Assembly: GCA_963836695.1 (NCBI GenBank)
Contig: CAWIKX010000006.1
Span: 1 to 64,000, forward strand
Length of the DNA stretch: 64,000 bases
Source: Roseiarcus sp963836695
GTDB lineage: Bacteria; Pseudomonadota; Alphaproteobacteria; Rhizobiales; Beijerinckiaceae
Reading direction: 5' to 3'
Made by a program: the position numbers and the translations under genes. Positions 37,374 to 45,557 of this stretch are shown piece after piece. The stretch's first letter is position 1; every line of letters begins with the position of its first letter. The notes beneath the pieces are model-generated. The model did no database searches, was not told the origin of the DNA, and saw only the letters and a list, made by a program, of their open reading frames with translations.

Positions 37374-37509
37374 CCCTGCCGATCATTAGAGAGTGAGTGC
37401 GATGGGGTCGAAGGTCGGCCGTCATTGCGAGCGGAGCGAAGCAATCCAGGGAAGCATGGAGGCCTGCAACTCCTGGATCGCCGCGTCGCTTCGCTCCTCG
37501 CGATGGCGA
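37374..37509. repeat. dispersed inverted-repeat element (copy 2)
   Basis: GTCATTGCGAGCGGAGCGAA at 37421 and its inverse near 37478-37509 (CGCTTCGCTCCTCGCGATGG) form two arms around about 35 bases; AATCCAGG and CCTGGATC are the inner ends. Such pairs are typical of REPIN-like intergenic elements in this group of bacteria. The 5' part resembles copy 1 at 36889. The 511-base gap at 37349-37860 contains this element, the structured element at 37727 and nothing else I can assign. Confidence 0.65.
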
Positions 37510-37726
37510 GGCCGCCGAGCGTCCCTGCTTCTCCAGGGTCAGTGATTTTTGATGCAATTGCTTTCTCTAAACCATAAAAAGTGTTATCTTGTCCAGATTG
37601 CCGGAACTCGCCGCCCGTCCCACGAGGGTCGCGGCGGCGTAGGGTGAAAGGAAAAATACAATATGAAAGCGTTCAAATCTCTGCCGTGCACAACCCGAGA
37701 GTCGAGTTGAGGCAAGGAAAGATTTT

Positions 37727-37830
37727 TATATTTCTATCCGCCGTAATCCATTGAAAAGGTTCGATTCGAAAAAGGAAATAAAAGCAAATGAAAGCTCTTT
37801 TGCTTTCATTTCCTTTCTTGTCCTTGCATC
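37727..37830 (+). repeat. structured intergenic element, copy A
   Basis: The element shares with 45308-45425 the string TATTTCT, then AATCCATTGAAAA, TCGATTCG and AAAA at nearly fixed spacing, then a hairpin, and finally TTGCAT. In this copy the hairpin is AAATGAAAGC (37786-37795) paired with GCTTTCATTT (37802-37811). Weaker similarity extends about 45 bases upstream. It is AT-rich relative to the genome. I do not recognise the family. Confidence 0.55.
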
Positions 37831-37860
37831 TATTTTCGTGAAACTCGCCTTGAGGTTGCG

Positions 37861-38616
37861 CTACCCCCGGCCGACATAGGGCATCTTGGTTGCCATGATC
37901 GTCATGGTGAGGATGTTGGTCGAGAGCGGCAGGTTGGCCATGGTCGCGACCGCCTCCCCCACCTCGTTCACATCCATTGTCGGCTCGGGCGCGATGCGGC
38001 CGTCGGCCTGACGCACCCCTAAGGTCTGCTTGCGGGCCATTTCGGTCAGCGCATTGCCGACGTCGATCTGGCCGCAGGCGATGTCGTGGGCGCGTCCGTC
38101 GAGCGCGATCGACTTGGTCATCCCGCTCACCGCATGCTTTGTCGCGTTATAGGGGATGGAGAGGGGCCGGGGCGTATGGGCCGAGATTGAGCCGTTGTTG
38201 ATGATCCGGCCGCCCTGCGGCTTCTGGCGCTTCATGAACCCGAAGGCGCCCTGGGCGCAGAGGAACATTCCGTTCAGATTGACGTCGACCACCGCCTTCC
38301 ATTGGTCGAAGCTCAGTTCGTCGATTGGAAGGGGCGGGGCGTTCTGACCGGCGTTGTTGAATAGGAGGTCGAGGCGGCCGAACTCGCGCTCGATTTTGGC
38401 GAACAGAGCTCTGACCGCGTCGGGGTCGGCGACGTTGGTGGGCAACGGGAGCGCGCGGCGGCCGAGCGTCAGGATCTCGCCGGCTGTCTCCTCGAGCGGC
38501 TCGGCCCGCCGGCCGGCCAGCGCCACATGCCAGCCCGTGCGCGCCAAAGCCAAAGCCGACGCTCTTCCGATCCCCGACCCCGCGCCCGTCACCAGGGCAA
38601 AACGCTCGCCGTCCAT
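37861..38616 (-). CDS. SDR-family oxidoreductase
   Basis: A 251-residue short-chain dehydrogenase: TGAGSGIGRA at residues 10-19, NNAGQNA, catalytic Ser in NNGSISAH and the YNATKHA active site with Tyr and Lys. ATG 38616 gives the standard length; a much longer frame through the adjacent transporter is antiframe noise. It lies 17 bases downstream of the DMT transporter gene, so the two are probably co-transcribed. Substrate unknown. Confidence 0.88.
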   Translation of the reverse strand: MDGERFALVTGAGSGIGRASALALARTGWHVALAGRRAEPLEETAGEILTLGRRALPLPTNVADPDAVRALFAKIEREFGRLDLLFNNAGQNAPPLPIDELSFDQWKAVVDVNLNGMFLCAQGAFGFMKRQKPQGGRIINNGSISAHTPRPLSIPYNATKHAVSGMTKSIALDGRAHDIACGQIDVGNALTEMARKQTLGVRQADGRIAPEPTMDVNEVGEAVATMANLPLSTNILTMTIMATKMPYVGRG

Positions 38617-38633
38617 GATTCCTCCCTTGAAAG

Positions 38634-39509
38634 CTACAGAATCCGCTCCCGCCTCAGATCCGGCGCCATGCGCCAGACCGCTGCGCCTAGCACGATCGCG
38701 CCGCCGATGATGGTCGCCAGGCCCGGGTTCTCGCGGAAGGCGATAAACACCCAGAAAGGCCCGAGCACAACATCCAGAAGGCTGATGAGGCCGGCTTCGG
38801 CGGACGGAATGAACTTGGCCCCCTCCATGAAGAGGACGAAGGCAAGCCCGATCGTCGTCAAGCCGAATACGAACAGGATCGCGAAATCGTGGAGGCTGAT
38901 CGCCTGAAGCGGCGAATTGGCGAGGCCGAAGATCCCTGAGCCGACGGCGCCGAGGCAATTGACGATAATCACCGAGGCTCCCGGCTGGCGTCGCTGCAGG
39001 ACGATCATGCCGGCAAAGGCGAGCGTCATCAGCATCGACAAAGCCTGCCCCAGGAGACGCCCGGAGCCGAGTCCGCTCGCGACCATGACGATGATGCCGA
39101 TCAGCGCGGCACTCGAGGCGATGAGCGTGCGGGTCGAGACGCGCTCGCCATTGATGAGGAAGCCGATGGCCGCCGCGACGAACGGCAGGGTCGCGTAGAT
39201 CACCATGACGTCGGCGATGGTCGTCGTCATCACCGAGGCGGTGTAGGCGGAGATGGCGATCATCGCCAAAAGCGCCACAAGCGGCGAGAGCGCCCCGAAG
39301 CCCAGCGGGTTCTCGAGGCGCCCGCTCCGCCATTCGATCAGGCCGACAATTGCGATGGAGAGAGCGCCGAGGAGCGCCCGCCATCCCATCACCGTCCAGA
39401 CGTCGAGATGGGCGAGAAGGCGGGCGAACAAGCCCGCGAGGCTCCACAAGACCGAGGCGATGAGAACCAAGAGCACGCCGCGCCGGCGCGCGGACTTGTC
39501 GCCCGGCAC
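38634..39509 (-). CDS. EamA/DMT-family transporter
   Basis: A 291-residue membrane protein with ten hydrophobic segments arranged as two EamA repeats, beginning GVLLVLIASVLWSLAGLFARLL. Family members export or import metabolites such as amino acids. It precedes the SDR gene on the same strand. Substrate not predictable. Confidence 0.88.
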   Translation of the reverse strand: MPGDKSARRRGVLLVLIASVLWSLAGLFARLLAHLDVWTVMGWRALLGALSIAIVGLIEWRSGRLENPLGFGALSPLVALLAMIAISAYTASVMTTTIADVMVIYATLPFVAAAIGFLINGERVSTRTLIASSAALIGIIVMVASGLGSGRLLGQALSMLMTLAFAGMIVLQRRQPGASVIIVNCLGAVGSGIFGLANSPLQAISLHDFAILFVFGLTTIGLAFVLFMEGAKFIPSAEAGLISLLDVVLGPFWVFIAFRENPGLATIIGGAIVLGAAVWRMAPDLRRERIL

Positions 39510-39579
39510 GGAAAACCTCTCCTCATCGATCAGGGTCGAACCGAGAATAGGAGGATTCGGATCTCAAGGGAAACCGCCG

Positions 39580-40602
39580 TCAGGGCGGCGTCCGGGCGGC
39601 GCTCCCAATCTCGCGCACGCCCGCGACCCTTTGGATGAGCCTCAGCGCATGGCCCGGCAGCCGTGCGCAGGGCGCAACAAGGGCCGAAAGAGTTGAACGG
39701 AACGGCGCCGCCTCGTCGCCCACGCCGAACAGGATGGGTTCGCGCGTCTTGGCGGGAATCGCGAGCGTGCCGAACGCCCAATCCCAAATGGCCAGCGCAA
39801 AGCCGAGGTTTTTGTCGAAATGCGCGGGATTGGCCGAGTGATGAAGCTGGTGATGGGCCGGACTCTGGAGGATGCGGCCCACGACGCCGGTAAATGGTAT
39901 CCACAGGTTGCTGTGCCTCAGATGCCCGTAGGTCAGGAGGAACATCATCGTGAGGATGTTGCCGCTGAGCAGCGTGAACGGACGCACACCGGGACCGAAG
40001 CTATACGTCATGACGCCGAACACGATTCCGGTCGCGAGCCCGATCCAGTTCATGAAGGCGATGATCTCGACCGGGTGCTGCCGCAATTCGGTGAGCGTCG
40101 TCATCACCTCGGCGGAATGGTGGACCTTGTGGAACTCCCACAGGGCCGGGATCTTGTGAAAGGCGTAGTGTGCGGACCAATAAGCGAGCTCATACGCCAG
40201 GATCTGCAGCACGGTCGCGAGGGTAAAGGTCGTCCAGGCCGGCCAGGGGACAGGCGCGTGCGGCCCGAATTCGCGGGTCAGCCAGGCGACGATCGCGTCG
40301 CGCCAGAAAAACAGGCCGAAGCCCAGCATGCCGTAAGCGGAGGCGAAGACGATCGCGTTCAGCGCCCAGAGACGCATGTCGATCAGTGACGAGGGATGGA
40401 GGAGAACGCGCCTGGGGAAGATCGAGCGGAGGAAGGCCCGCATATTGACTTGTCGGCCGCGCGCCCGGCGGCGGCCGACATAATAGAGCGCGCAAAAGGC
40501 GAGCGCGCCAAAGAGCGCCGGCCCGCCATAGGCCGAGGCCGGGCTGAAAGTATCGTGGAGAGCGCTTTCCAACGCTTGCCAGATGGCGGCGGGACCGGGC
40601 AC
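39580..40602 (-). CDS. sterol desaturase / fatty acid hydroxylase family membrane protein
   Basis: A 340-residue membrane di-iron oxygenase. Histidine boxes: HYAFH, HKVHHSAEVMT and HHQLHHS. Several hydrophobic segments precede them (for example FGALAFCALYYVG and LNAIVFASAYGMLGFGLFFW). It is only distantly similar to the family member at 33854. The C-terminal 40 residues are basic. Substrate unknown; lipid or carotenoid hydroxylation is the family expectation. Confidence 0.88.
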   Translation of the reverse strand: MPGPAAIWQALESALHDTFSPASAYGGPALFGALAFCALYYVGRRRARGRQVNMRAFLRSIFPRRVLLHPSSLIDMRLWALNAIVFASAYGMLGFGLFFWRDAIVAWLTREFGPHAPVPWPAWTTFTLATVLQILAYELAYWSAHYAFHKIPALWEFHKVHHSAEVMTTLTELRQHPVEIIAFMNWIGLATGIVFGVMTYSFGPGVRPFTLLSGNILTMMFLLTYGHLRHSNLWIPFTGVVGRILQSPAHHQLHHSANPAHFDKNLGFALAIWDWAFGTLAIPAKTREPILFGVGDEAAPFRSTLSALVAPCARLPGHALRLIQRVAGVREIGSAARTPP

Positions 40603-40726
40603 GGATCTCCTCGGATCGCGATTGGACCGTGAAAAGGCTAGCGCCAGACGCTTCTCAAATGGTTAGAGGGAATGCGCGAAATGAGAGCGCGCTGTTCACG
40701 CAATTCTCGTTCATTGGGGCGCGAGC

Positions 40727-41434
40727 ATGGACCAAATCTTCAGCGTCGCGGACTGGCGCACCTTCGCCACGACGGCGAATTCCGCCTTTCTGCTCGCCTT
40801 CTCTTCCCTGTTTTCGATCATCAACCCGATCGGCGGCGCGCTTATCTTTTATGGCTTCACCAAGGACTTCAACTCCTTGGACCGGATGAAGGTCGCGGCG
40901 CGCGTCGGCTTCTATTCGCTCCTGATCATGTTCGGAGCGTTATGGTTCGGGACCTTCATCCTCTCCTTCTTCGGCGTCTCGATCGACGCCTTGCGCATCG
41001 CGGGCGGAATGGTGATCGCGCTCAGCGGTTTCCAGCTCTTGACGACGAACAATTCGCACCCTGACCAGAAGCGCAACGAACGCGTCGCGGCGCCGACCGG
41101 GAACGACGATCCGATGCAGCTCGCGTTCTTCCCACTCACCTTACCATTCACCACCGGGCCCGGCACGATCGCCGTCGCCACCACGATCGGCGCAGAGAGG
41201 CCGTTGAACGGTGTTGGGCTCCTTGCGTTCTTTCTTGGGGCGAGCATCGCGGTCGTCGCCAACGCCGCAATCGTGTGGATCGCCTATCGCTTCGCCGATC
41301 GCCTGACCGGGTTCATCGGGCCCACCGCCCGGCAGGTCATCGTCCGGCTGACCGCGTTCCTGCTCATGTGCATCGGGGTCCAGATTTTGGTGACCGCGAT
41401 CGGCGACCTCGTCGGCAAGTGGCGCGTCGCTTAG
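40727..41434 (+). CDS. MarC-family membrane protein
   Basis: A 235-residue protein with six membrane helices and the MarC hallmarks FSIINPIGGALIF and FPLTLPFTTGPGTIAVATT. Function of MarC proteins is unresolved; the name came from a multiple-antibiotic-resistance locus but a direct resistance role was not confirmed. Its stop overlaps the end of the convergent xylulokinase gene by four bases. Confidence 0.9.
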   Translation: MDQIFSVADWRTFATTANSAFLLAFSSLFSIINPIGGALIFYGFTKDFNSLDRMKVAARVGFYSLLIMFGALWFGTFILSFFGVSIDALRIAGGMVIALSGFQLLTTNNSHPDQKRNERVAAPTGNDDPMQLAFFPLTLPFTTGPGTIAVATTIGAERPLNGVGLLAFFLGASIAVVANAAIVWIAYRFADRLTGFIGPTARQVIVRLTAFLLMCIGVQILVTAIGDLVGKWRVA

Positions 41435-42930
41435 AGCCGCGCCGCCTTTTCGGCCTTGTAGAGCGCGCGATAGCGCGTGAGGCGCCGGGCGTGAGTGGCG
41501 GCGCGTTCGGGATCGGGCTTGAACTCGCGCTCGGCGGGCGGCCGCGGGCAGATCGCCTCGACGCTCCCTGCGCCGGCGGCCAGCATGCCGAGCCTCGCCG
41601 CGCCGAGCGCCGCGCCCGCTTCCGCGCCGGCAGCGAGGTCGATCGTCAGGCCGGTCACGTCGGCGATCATCTGCCCCCAGAACTCCGACCGCGCGCCACC
41701 GCCGACCAGCAACGGTCGGACCGGCCGCGCGCCGGCCGCGTCCAGAACGTCGACCCCGTCGGCGAAAGAGAAGGCGACGCCCTCCATGACCGCGAAGACG
41801 AGAGCGTCGGGCCCATGCGCGGCGCGCAGTCCCGCAAACATGCCCGTCGCCTCCGCGTCATTGTGGGGGGTGCGCTCGCCGCTGAGGTAGGGCAGGAAGA
41901 CCGGCGCGGAGGCGACGGCGCTCGCCGAGCGAGCAAAGGAATCCGCCGCCGTAATCAACCCCCCGATCTCGCCTTCGCGTCCAAGGATGGCCGCGATCCA
42001 GGCGAGCGAGGAGGCTGCGGACAGCGTCACCGCCATGCCGTGCCAGCGATGCGGCAGCGCATGGCAGAACGCGTGCAACGTGCGCTCGGGAAGGCGAACG
42101 AAACTGTCGGTGACCGAAAAGATGACGCCCGACGTGCCGAGCGATACGAAGCCCGCCCCTGGCGCCGTCGCGCCAACGCCGAGTGCGGAAGCGGCGTTGT
42201 CGCCGCCCCCGCCGGCGATCGGAATCTTGCGGTCCGCGAGTCCCCAGGCGGCGGCTATGTCCGGCCTAAGATGAGCCGAGACCTCCGAACCCTCGACCAG
42301 GCTCGGCATGGCCTTCCGGGTCAAGCCGGTCGCCTGAAGCAGAGCGTCGTCCCAGCGACGCCGTCCAACATCGAGCCAGAGCGTGCCAGAGGCGTCCGAC
42401 ATCTCGGACACCGCCTCGCCCGAGAGCCGCAGGCGGACATAGTCCTTCGGGAGCAGCACGCGCTTCGTCGCCTTGGCGACCTCGGGCTCGTGCGCCGCGA
42501 CCCACAGCATTTTCGGCGCGGTGAAGCCCGGCATGGCGAGATTGCCGGTGCGCTCTTCGAGATCGGGAACGCGCCGCTTGAGCTCGACGCACTCCGCGAA
42601 CGACCGCCCGTCATTCCATAGGATCGCGGGTCTCAGCGGCTTGTCCTTCGCGTCGAGCAGGGTCGCGCCGTGCATCTGGCCCGAGAGGCCGACGCCAGAC
42701 AATGCGGCGAAGTCGGACGACGCGGCGTGGCGGATCGTAGCGACCGCGGCCTCAACTCCTTCGACCCAATGGTCAGGGTTCTGCTCGCTCCACAGGGCAT
42801 GAGGGCGCGAGACGTCAAGCGCGGCCGAACCTTCGGCGAGTACGCGCTGCCCGACGTCGACAAGCAAGGCCTTCACCGAGGAAGTGCCGATGTCGAGCCC
42901 CAGAAACGTTTCTTTTCCCCGCTCAACCAT
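41431..42930 (-). CDS. xylB: xylulokinase
   Basis: A 499-residue FGGY-family sugar kinase that phosphorylates D-xylulose. Signatures: FLGLDIGTSSVKALLVD at the N-terminus, GLSGQMHGATLLD, AILWNDGRS, GGGGDNAASALGVG and the C-terminal LLVGGGARSEFWGQMIADVTG. I use ATG 42930, which fits the family start; 12 further residues upstream are possible. It is alone here; no xylose isomerase is in the window, but a ribose-type importer lies at 50.6-54.1 kb and an L-xylulose-reductase-like SDR at 59.4 kb. Confidence 0.9.
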   Translation of the reverse strand: MVERGKETFLGLDIGTSSVKALLVDVGQRVLAEGSAALDVSRPHALWSEQNPDHWVEGVEAAVATIRHAASSDFAALSGVGLSGQMHGATLLDAKDKPLRPAILWNDGRSFAECVELKRRVPDLEERTGNLAMPGFTAPKMLWVAAHEPEVAKATKRVLLPKDYVRLRLSGEAVSEMSDASGTLWLDVGRRRWDDALLQATGLTRKAMPSLVEGSEVSAHLRPDIAAAWGLADRKIPIAGGGGDNAASALGVGATAPGAGFVSLGTSGVIFSVTDSFVRLPERTLHAFCHALPHRWHGMAVTLSAASSLAWIAAILGREGEIGGLITAADSFARSASAVASAPVFLPYLSGERTPHNDAEATGMFAGLRAAHGPDALVFAVMEGVAFSFADGVDVLDAAGARPVRPLLVGGGARSEFWGQMIADVTGLTIDLAAGAEAGAALGAARLGMLAAGAGSVEAICPRPPAEREFKPDPERAATHARRLTRYRALYKAEKAARL

Positions 42931-42961
42931 CGCCGCCTCCCCTCGTTCGGCGGGCACCATA

Positions 42962-42992
42962 AACAAAAAGCCCCGGCCTTGTCGCCGGGGCT
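42962..42992 (-). terminator. rho-independent terminator of the cold-shock gene
   Basis: On the minus strand AGCCCCGGC (42992-42984) and GCCGGGGCT (42977-42969) form a 9-base perfect stem with a 6-base loop, followed by TTTTGTTT. It lies about 30 bases beyond the cold-shock stop codon and upstream of the xylulokinase start. Confidence 0.85.
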
Positions 42993-43020
42993 CGAGTATC
43001 TCGCGGGCGGAGGTGAGAAG

Positions 43021-43230
43021 TCAGGCGACCGTCAAATTGCCTGCCGACGAGCGTCCCGTGCGCTTGTCGGCGACAATCTCGTAGGCGACCTTCTGTCCCT
43101 CGTTGAGGTCGCGCAATCCCGCGCGTTCCACGGCGCTGATGTGGACGAACACGTCCTTGCCGCCGTCATCAGGCTGGATGAAACCAAAGCCTTTCGTTGC
43201 GTTGAACCATTTAACGGTCCCCGTAGCCAT
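43021..43230 (-). CDS. cspA: cold-shock domain protein
   Basis: A 69-residue CspA-type RNA chaperone. The RNA-binding motifs KGFGFIQPD and DVFVHISAV are intact. ATG 43230 gives the family start MATGTVKWFN; the in-frame extension upstream is the leader. The 250 bases between this gene and the next start at 43482 probably hold a long 5' leader, usual for cold-shock mRNAs, although I cannot define its structure. A terminator follows the gene. Confidence 0.93.
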   Translation of the reverse strand: MATGTVKWFNATKGFGFIQPDDGGKDVFVHISAVERAGLRDLNEGQKVAYEIVADKRTGRSSAGNLTVA

Positions 43231-43481
43231 AGAAGAAGTCCTGTAGATCAAAGTTGAGGGAGCGGCCGGATGTCGCCAGTCCGCTATCGGTGCGGAAGCC
43301 TTCCTCGTCGCGCGCCGCAAGACGCGAAGTCGAAGTCGTCAGTCGAACATCGATGGCGGGGAAATAGCTTCACAAGGTGTTTAAATCAAGACAGCCGACG
43401 CGTGATCCGGGCGAGTTCGTGGGTCGCGGACGCAGCGGCTTGCGGGCCCCACATCTCCAGTTCCCTGTGGGCAAAACACGC

Positions 43482-44768
43482 CTACAGCCGTGCGCCGACG
43501 GCATGGGCAATTTGTGATCCGGCCTCGTAATAGGCTTCCCAGACGGCCGGCAGGGCGGGCGTGTCCGGCTCGGTGACGGGGAGCGGCAGATCTTGTTCGG
43601 CCAACCGGCCCAGGACATGATCGGCGAGCAGGCGTCCGAACACGGTGCCCGTCCCGATGCCCCGGCCATTATAGCCGCAGAAGCTGACAACATTTTCAGC
43701 GAAGCGATGGAAGCGCGGCAGAGCGTTCGAGGTCATGCCCATCATCCCGTACCATTGCGCCTCGAACTCGACCGTACCAATTTGAGGGAACGTTTTTTTC
43801 AGCGCGCGCTTGGCCCAGGCGCCGTGGACTTCCAGGCCAGCGAGGCGCAGGGCGCCGATGCTGCCGAACAGAAGCCGCCCGGCTTTGTCGAAGCGGAACG
43901 AGTTCATGATGAGCTGCGTATCCCAGCAGCCCTGGCGGCCCGGCAGGATCGAGGCCCTGAGCTCAGGCGCGAGCGGCCGGGTGGCGAAGTTGAAATAGGG
44001 CACGCGGATCTGCTCCCGCTTGCCCTGCGCCCAAAGCGCGCCCTCGGCGTAGGCGTCGGTCGCGACGACGATCCAGTCCGCCGCCACGATTCCGCCGTCG
44101 GTCTTGAGGCGCCAGGCCTTGCCTGTCCGTTCGGCCGAACGCACCGGGCTTTGCGTATGAACGCCTGCGCCCGCGGCGAGCGCCGCCTTTGCCAGCCCGC
44201 GCGCGTAAGCCAGCGGCTGGATTGTGCCGGCGCGCATGTCGAGCAAAGACCCGGCATAGATATCTACGCCGATCCTCCGCGCGGTCTCTTCGCGGCCGAG
44301 CAGTTCGACCTTCGCCCCGCGCGCCCCCCATTGAGCATGGCGCTCCTCGATCTTGGCGAGGCCCGACTGCCCGGTCGCGCAATGAAGCGTGCCGTTGCGC
44401 ACGAATTCGCAGTCGATTCCGTGCTTGTTTAAGAGCGCCTCGACCTCGGACGGCCCGTCGCCCAAGAGCTTGAGCAGCCGCTCGCCATAGTGGGCGCCGA
44501 GCCGCTTCACGATCTCGTCGGGGGCAAGCCACATGCCGGCGTTGACCAGACCAACGTTGCGCCCCGCGCCGCCAAAGCCGATCTCGACCGCCTCGAGCGC
44601 GACGACCTTCGCGCCGGCTTCCGCGAGATGAAGCGCCGTCGAGAGCCCGGTATAGCCGCAGCCGACAATCGCCACGTCGGCCCGAACCTCGCCATGAAGC
44701 GGCGAAGTCGGCGGCGCGGGGGGAGCGGTCAATTCCCAAAGGCCGTGCGAGAGCGGGTCGTTTCTCAT
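43482..44768 (-). CDS. FAD-dependent amine/amino-acid oxidase (DadA/PuuB-like)
   Basis: A 428-residue DAO-family flavoprotein. The FAD-binding motif DVAIVGCGYTGLSTALHLAEAG is at residues 31-52, and the C-terminal GYNGRGIGTGTVFGRLLA closes the cofactor site. The sequence resembles gamma-glutamylputrescine oxidase and related enzymes more than D-amino-acid dehydrogenase, but I cannot fix the substrate. It is monocistronic. Confidence 0.88.
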   Translation of the reverse strand: MRNDPLSHGLWELTAPPAPPTSPLHGEVRADVAIVGCGYTGLSTALHLAEAGAKVVALEAVEIGFGGAGRNVGLVNAGMWLAPDEIVKRLGAHYGERLLKLLGDGPSEVEALLNKHGIDCEFVRNGTLHCATGQSGLAKIEERHAQWGARGAKVELLGREETARRIGVDIYAGSLLDMRAGTIQPLAYARGLAKAALAAGAGVHTQSPVRSAERTGKAWRLKTDGGIVAADWIVVATDAYAEGALWAQGKREQIRVPYFNFATRPLAPELRASILPGRQGCWDTQLIMNSFRFDKAGRLLFGSIGALRLAGLEVHGAWAKRALKKTFPQIGTVEFEAQWYGMMGMTSNALPRFHRFAENVVSFCGYNGRGIGTGTVFGRLLADHVLGRLAEQDLPLPVTEPDTPALPAVWEAYYEAGSQIAHAVGARL

Positions 44769-44960
44769 CGCTTCATGACGATCGTGGCCGTTGACGATGG
44801 CGTGAGCTCAAACTCAATTTCGCGCCCCCTGAGCAGCGACACTCCCAGATGTCACGCTACCTGCTCAACTCGAAAGCCGAAATCGGAAAGAAGCCAATCG
44901 GCGTAGAAAATGCGTAACTTGGAAGCCGGCCCCTGAACGCTTCGAACCTGCAACCAGCGG

Positions 44961-45098
44961 CGTCATCCTGAGGGAGAAGCGAAGCTTCGCGTCTCGAAGG
45001 ATGGGCCAGGGAACGACAGCCAGCATAGCGTCGGTTTCGCCTCCCCACTGGATTCGCCCTTCGAGACGCACGTTCGGCGCTCCTCTGGACGAGGTGCA
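44961..45098. repeat. inverted intergenic repeat
   Basis: CGTCATCCTGAGG with GTCTCGAAGGATG (44961-45003) and an approximate inverse CCTTCGAGACGCACG with CTCCTCTGGACGAGG (45058-45098) make a REPIN-like pair. Similar CATCCTTCGAGACGC elements are frequent between genes in Hyphomicrobiales. It sits in the 788-base gene-free stretch 44769-45557, which also contains the structured element at 45308 and a weak 61-residue frame (45156-45338) that I do not consider a gene. Confidence 0.6.
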
Positions 45099-45307
45099 AG
45101 AGGCCCGCGACGAGGTCTCGCTTTCGTGGTTCTTGGATTATAGAAGTTAGTCATGACTATTGACAAAAGCAGAATCTACGTGCTACGGTCCTTGGCGATG
45201 ATGAACTCAATCGCTCTTGCTTGCGCGGAGAAGGAGCAAAACGTCAGGGCGGATGGTCGCGGAGCGACTTTGAACGCCGGAATGCAACCCGCGATAGAAT
45301 GGGCAAA

Positions 45308-45425
45308 TTTCTTATTTCTTCTGGTCGCAACCCATTGAAAACACTCGATTCGGAAAAATAAACGCTAGTAAACGCCAGCTGTTTTACTAGCGTTTAAGCG
45401 CGTTTAAGTCCCTCTTATTTGCATT
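45308..45425 (+). repeat. structured intergenic element, copy B
   Basis: The counterpart of 37727-37830 in the same orientation: TTATTTCT, AACCCATTGAAAA, TCGATTCG, AAAA, then the hairpin AAACGCTAGTAAA (45360-45372) with exact complement TTTACTAGCGTTT (45383-45395), then TTGCAT at 45420. The two hairpins have different sequences, yet both pair perfectly. Role unknown. Confidence 0.6.
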
Positions 45426-45557
45426 TGATCGCGCGACTGCTCGCTGTCAGGTGGTAGACATGGCGGCGCGGTCCAGGCTCGACGCTGAGCCCGTCGGCCA
45501 ATATAGGATCGAGATCCGGCCGGATTGACCTTCTCGCAAGAACCCGAGGGCCTTGGA

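Noticed and set aside
37861..39447. 528-residue minus-strand frame that could look like a fusion protein
   Set aside because: Only its second half is an SDR. The first half is an alternate frame of the DMT transporter gene, which has its own well supported frame.
33854..40602. Two fatty acid hydroxylase-family genes as a tandem duplication
   Set aside because: They are on opposite strands, differ in length and histidine-box sequence, and share little beyond the family motifs.
41275..42621. 448-residue plus-strand frame
   Set aside because: It is antisense to xylulokinase and has no recognisable motif.
45156..45338. Small 61-residue protein frame
   Set aside because: It overlaps the conserved non-coding element at 45308, has no good ribosome site and is not conserved in the second copy of the element.
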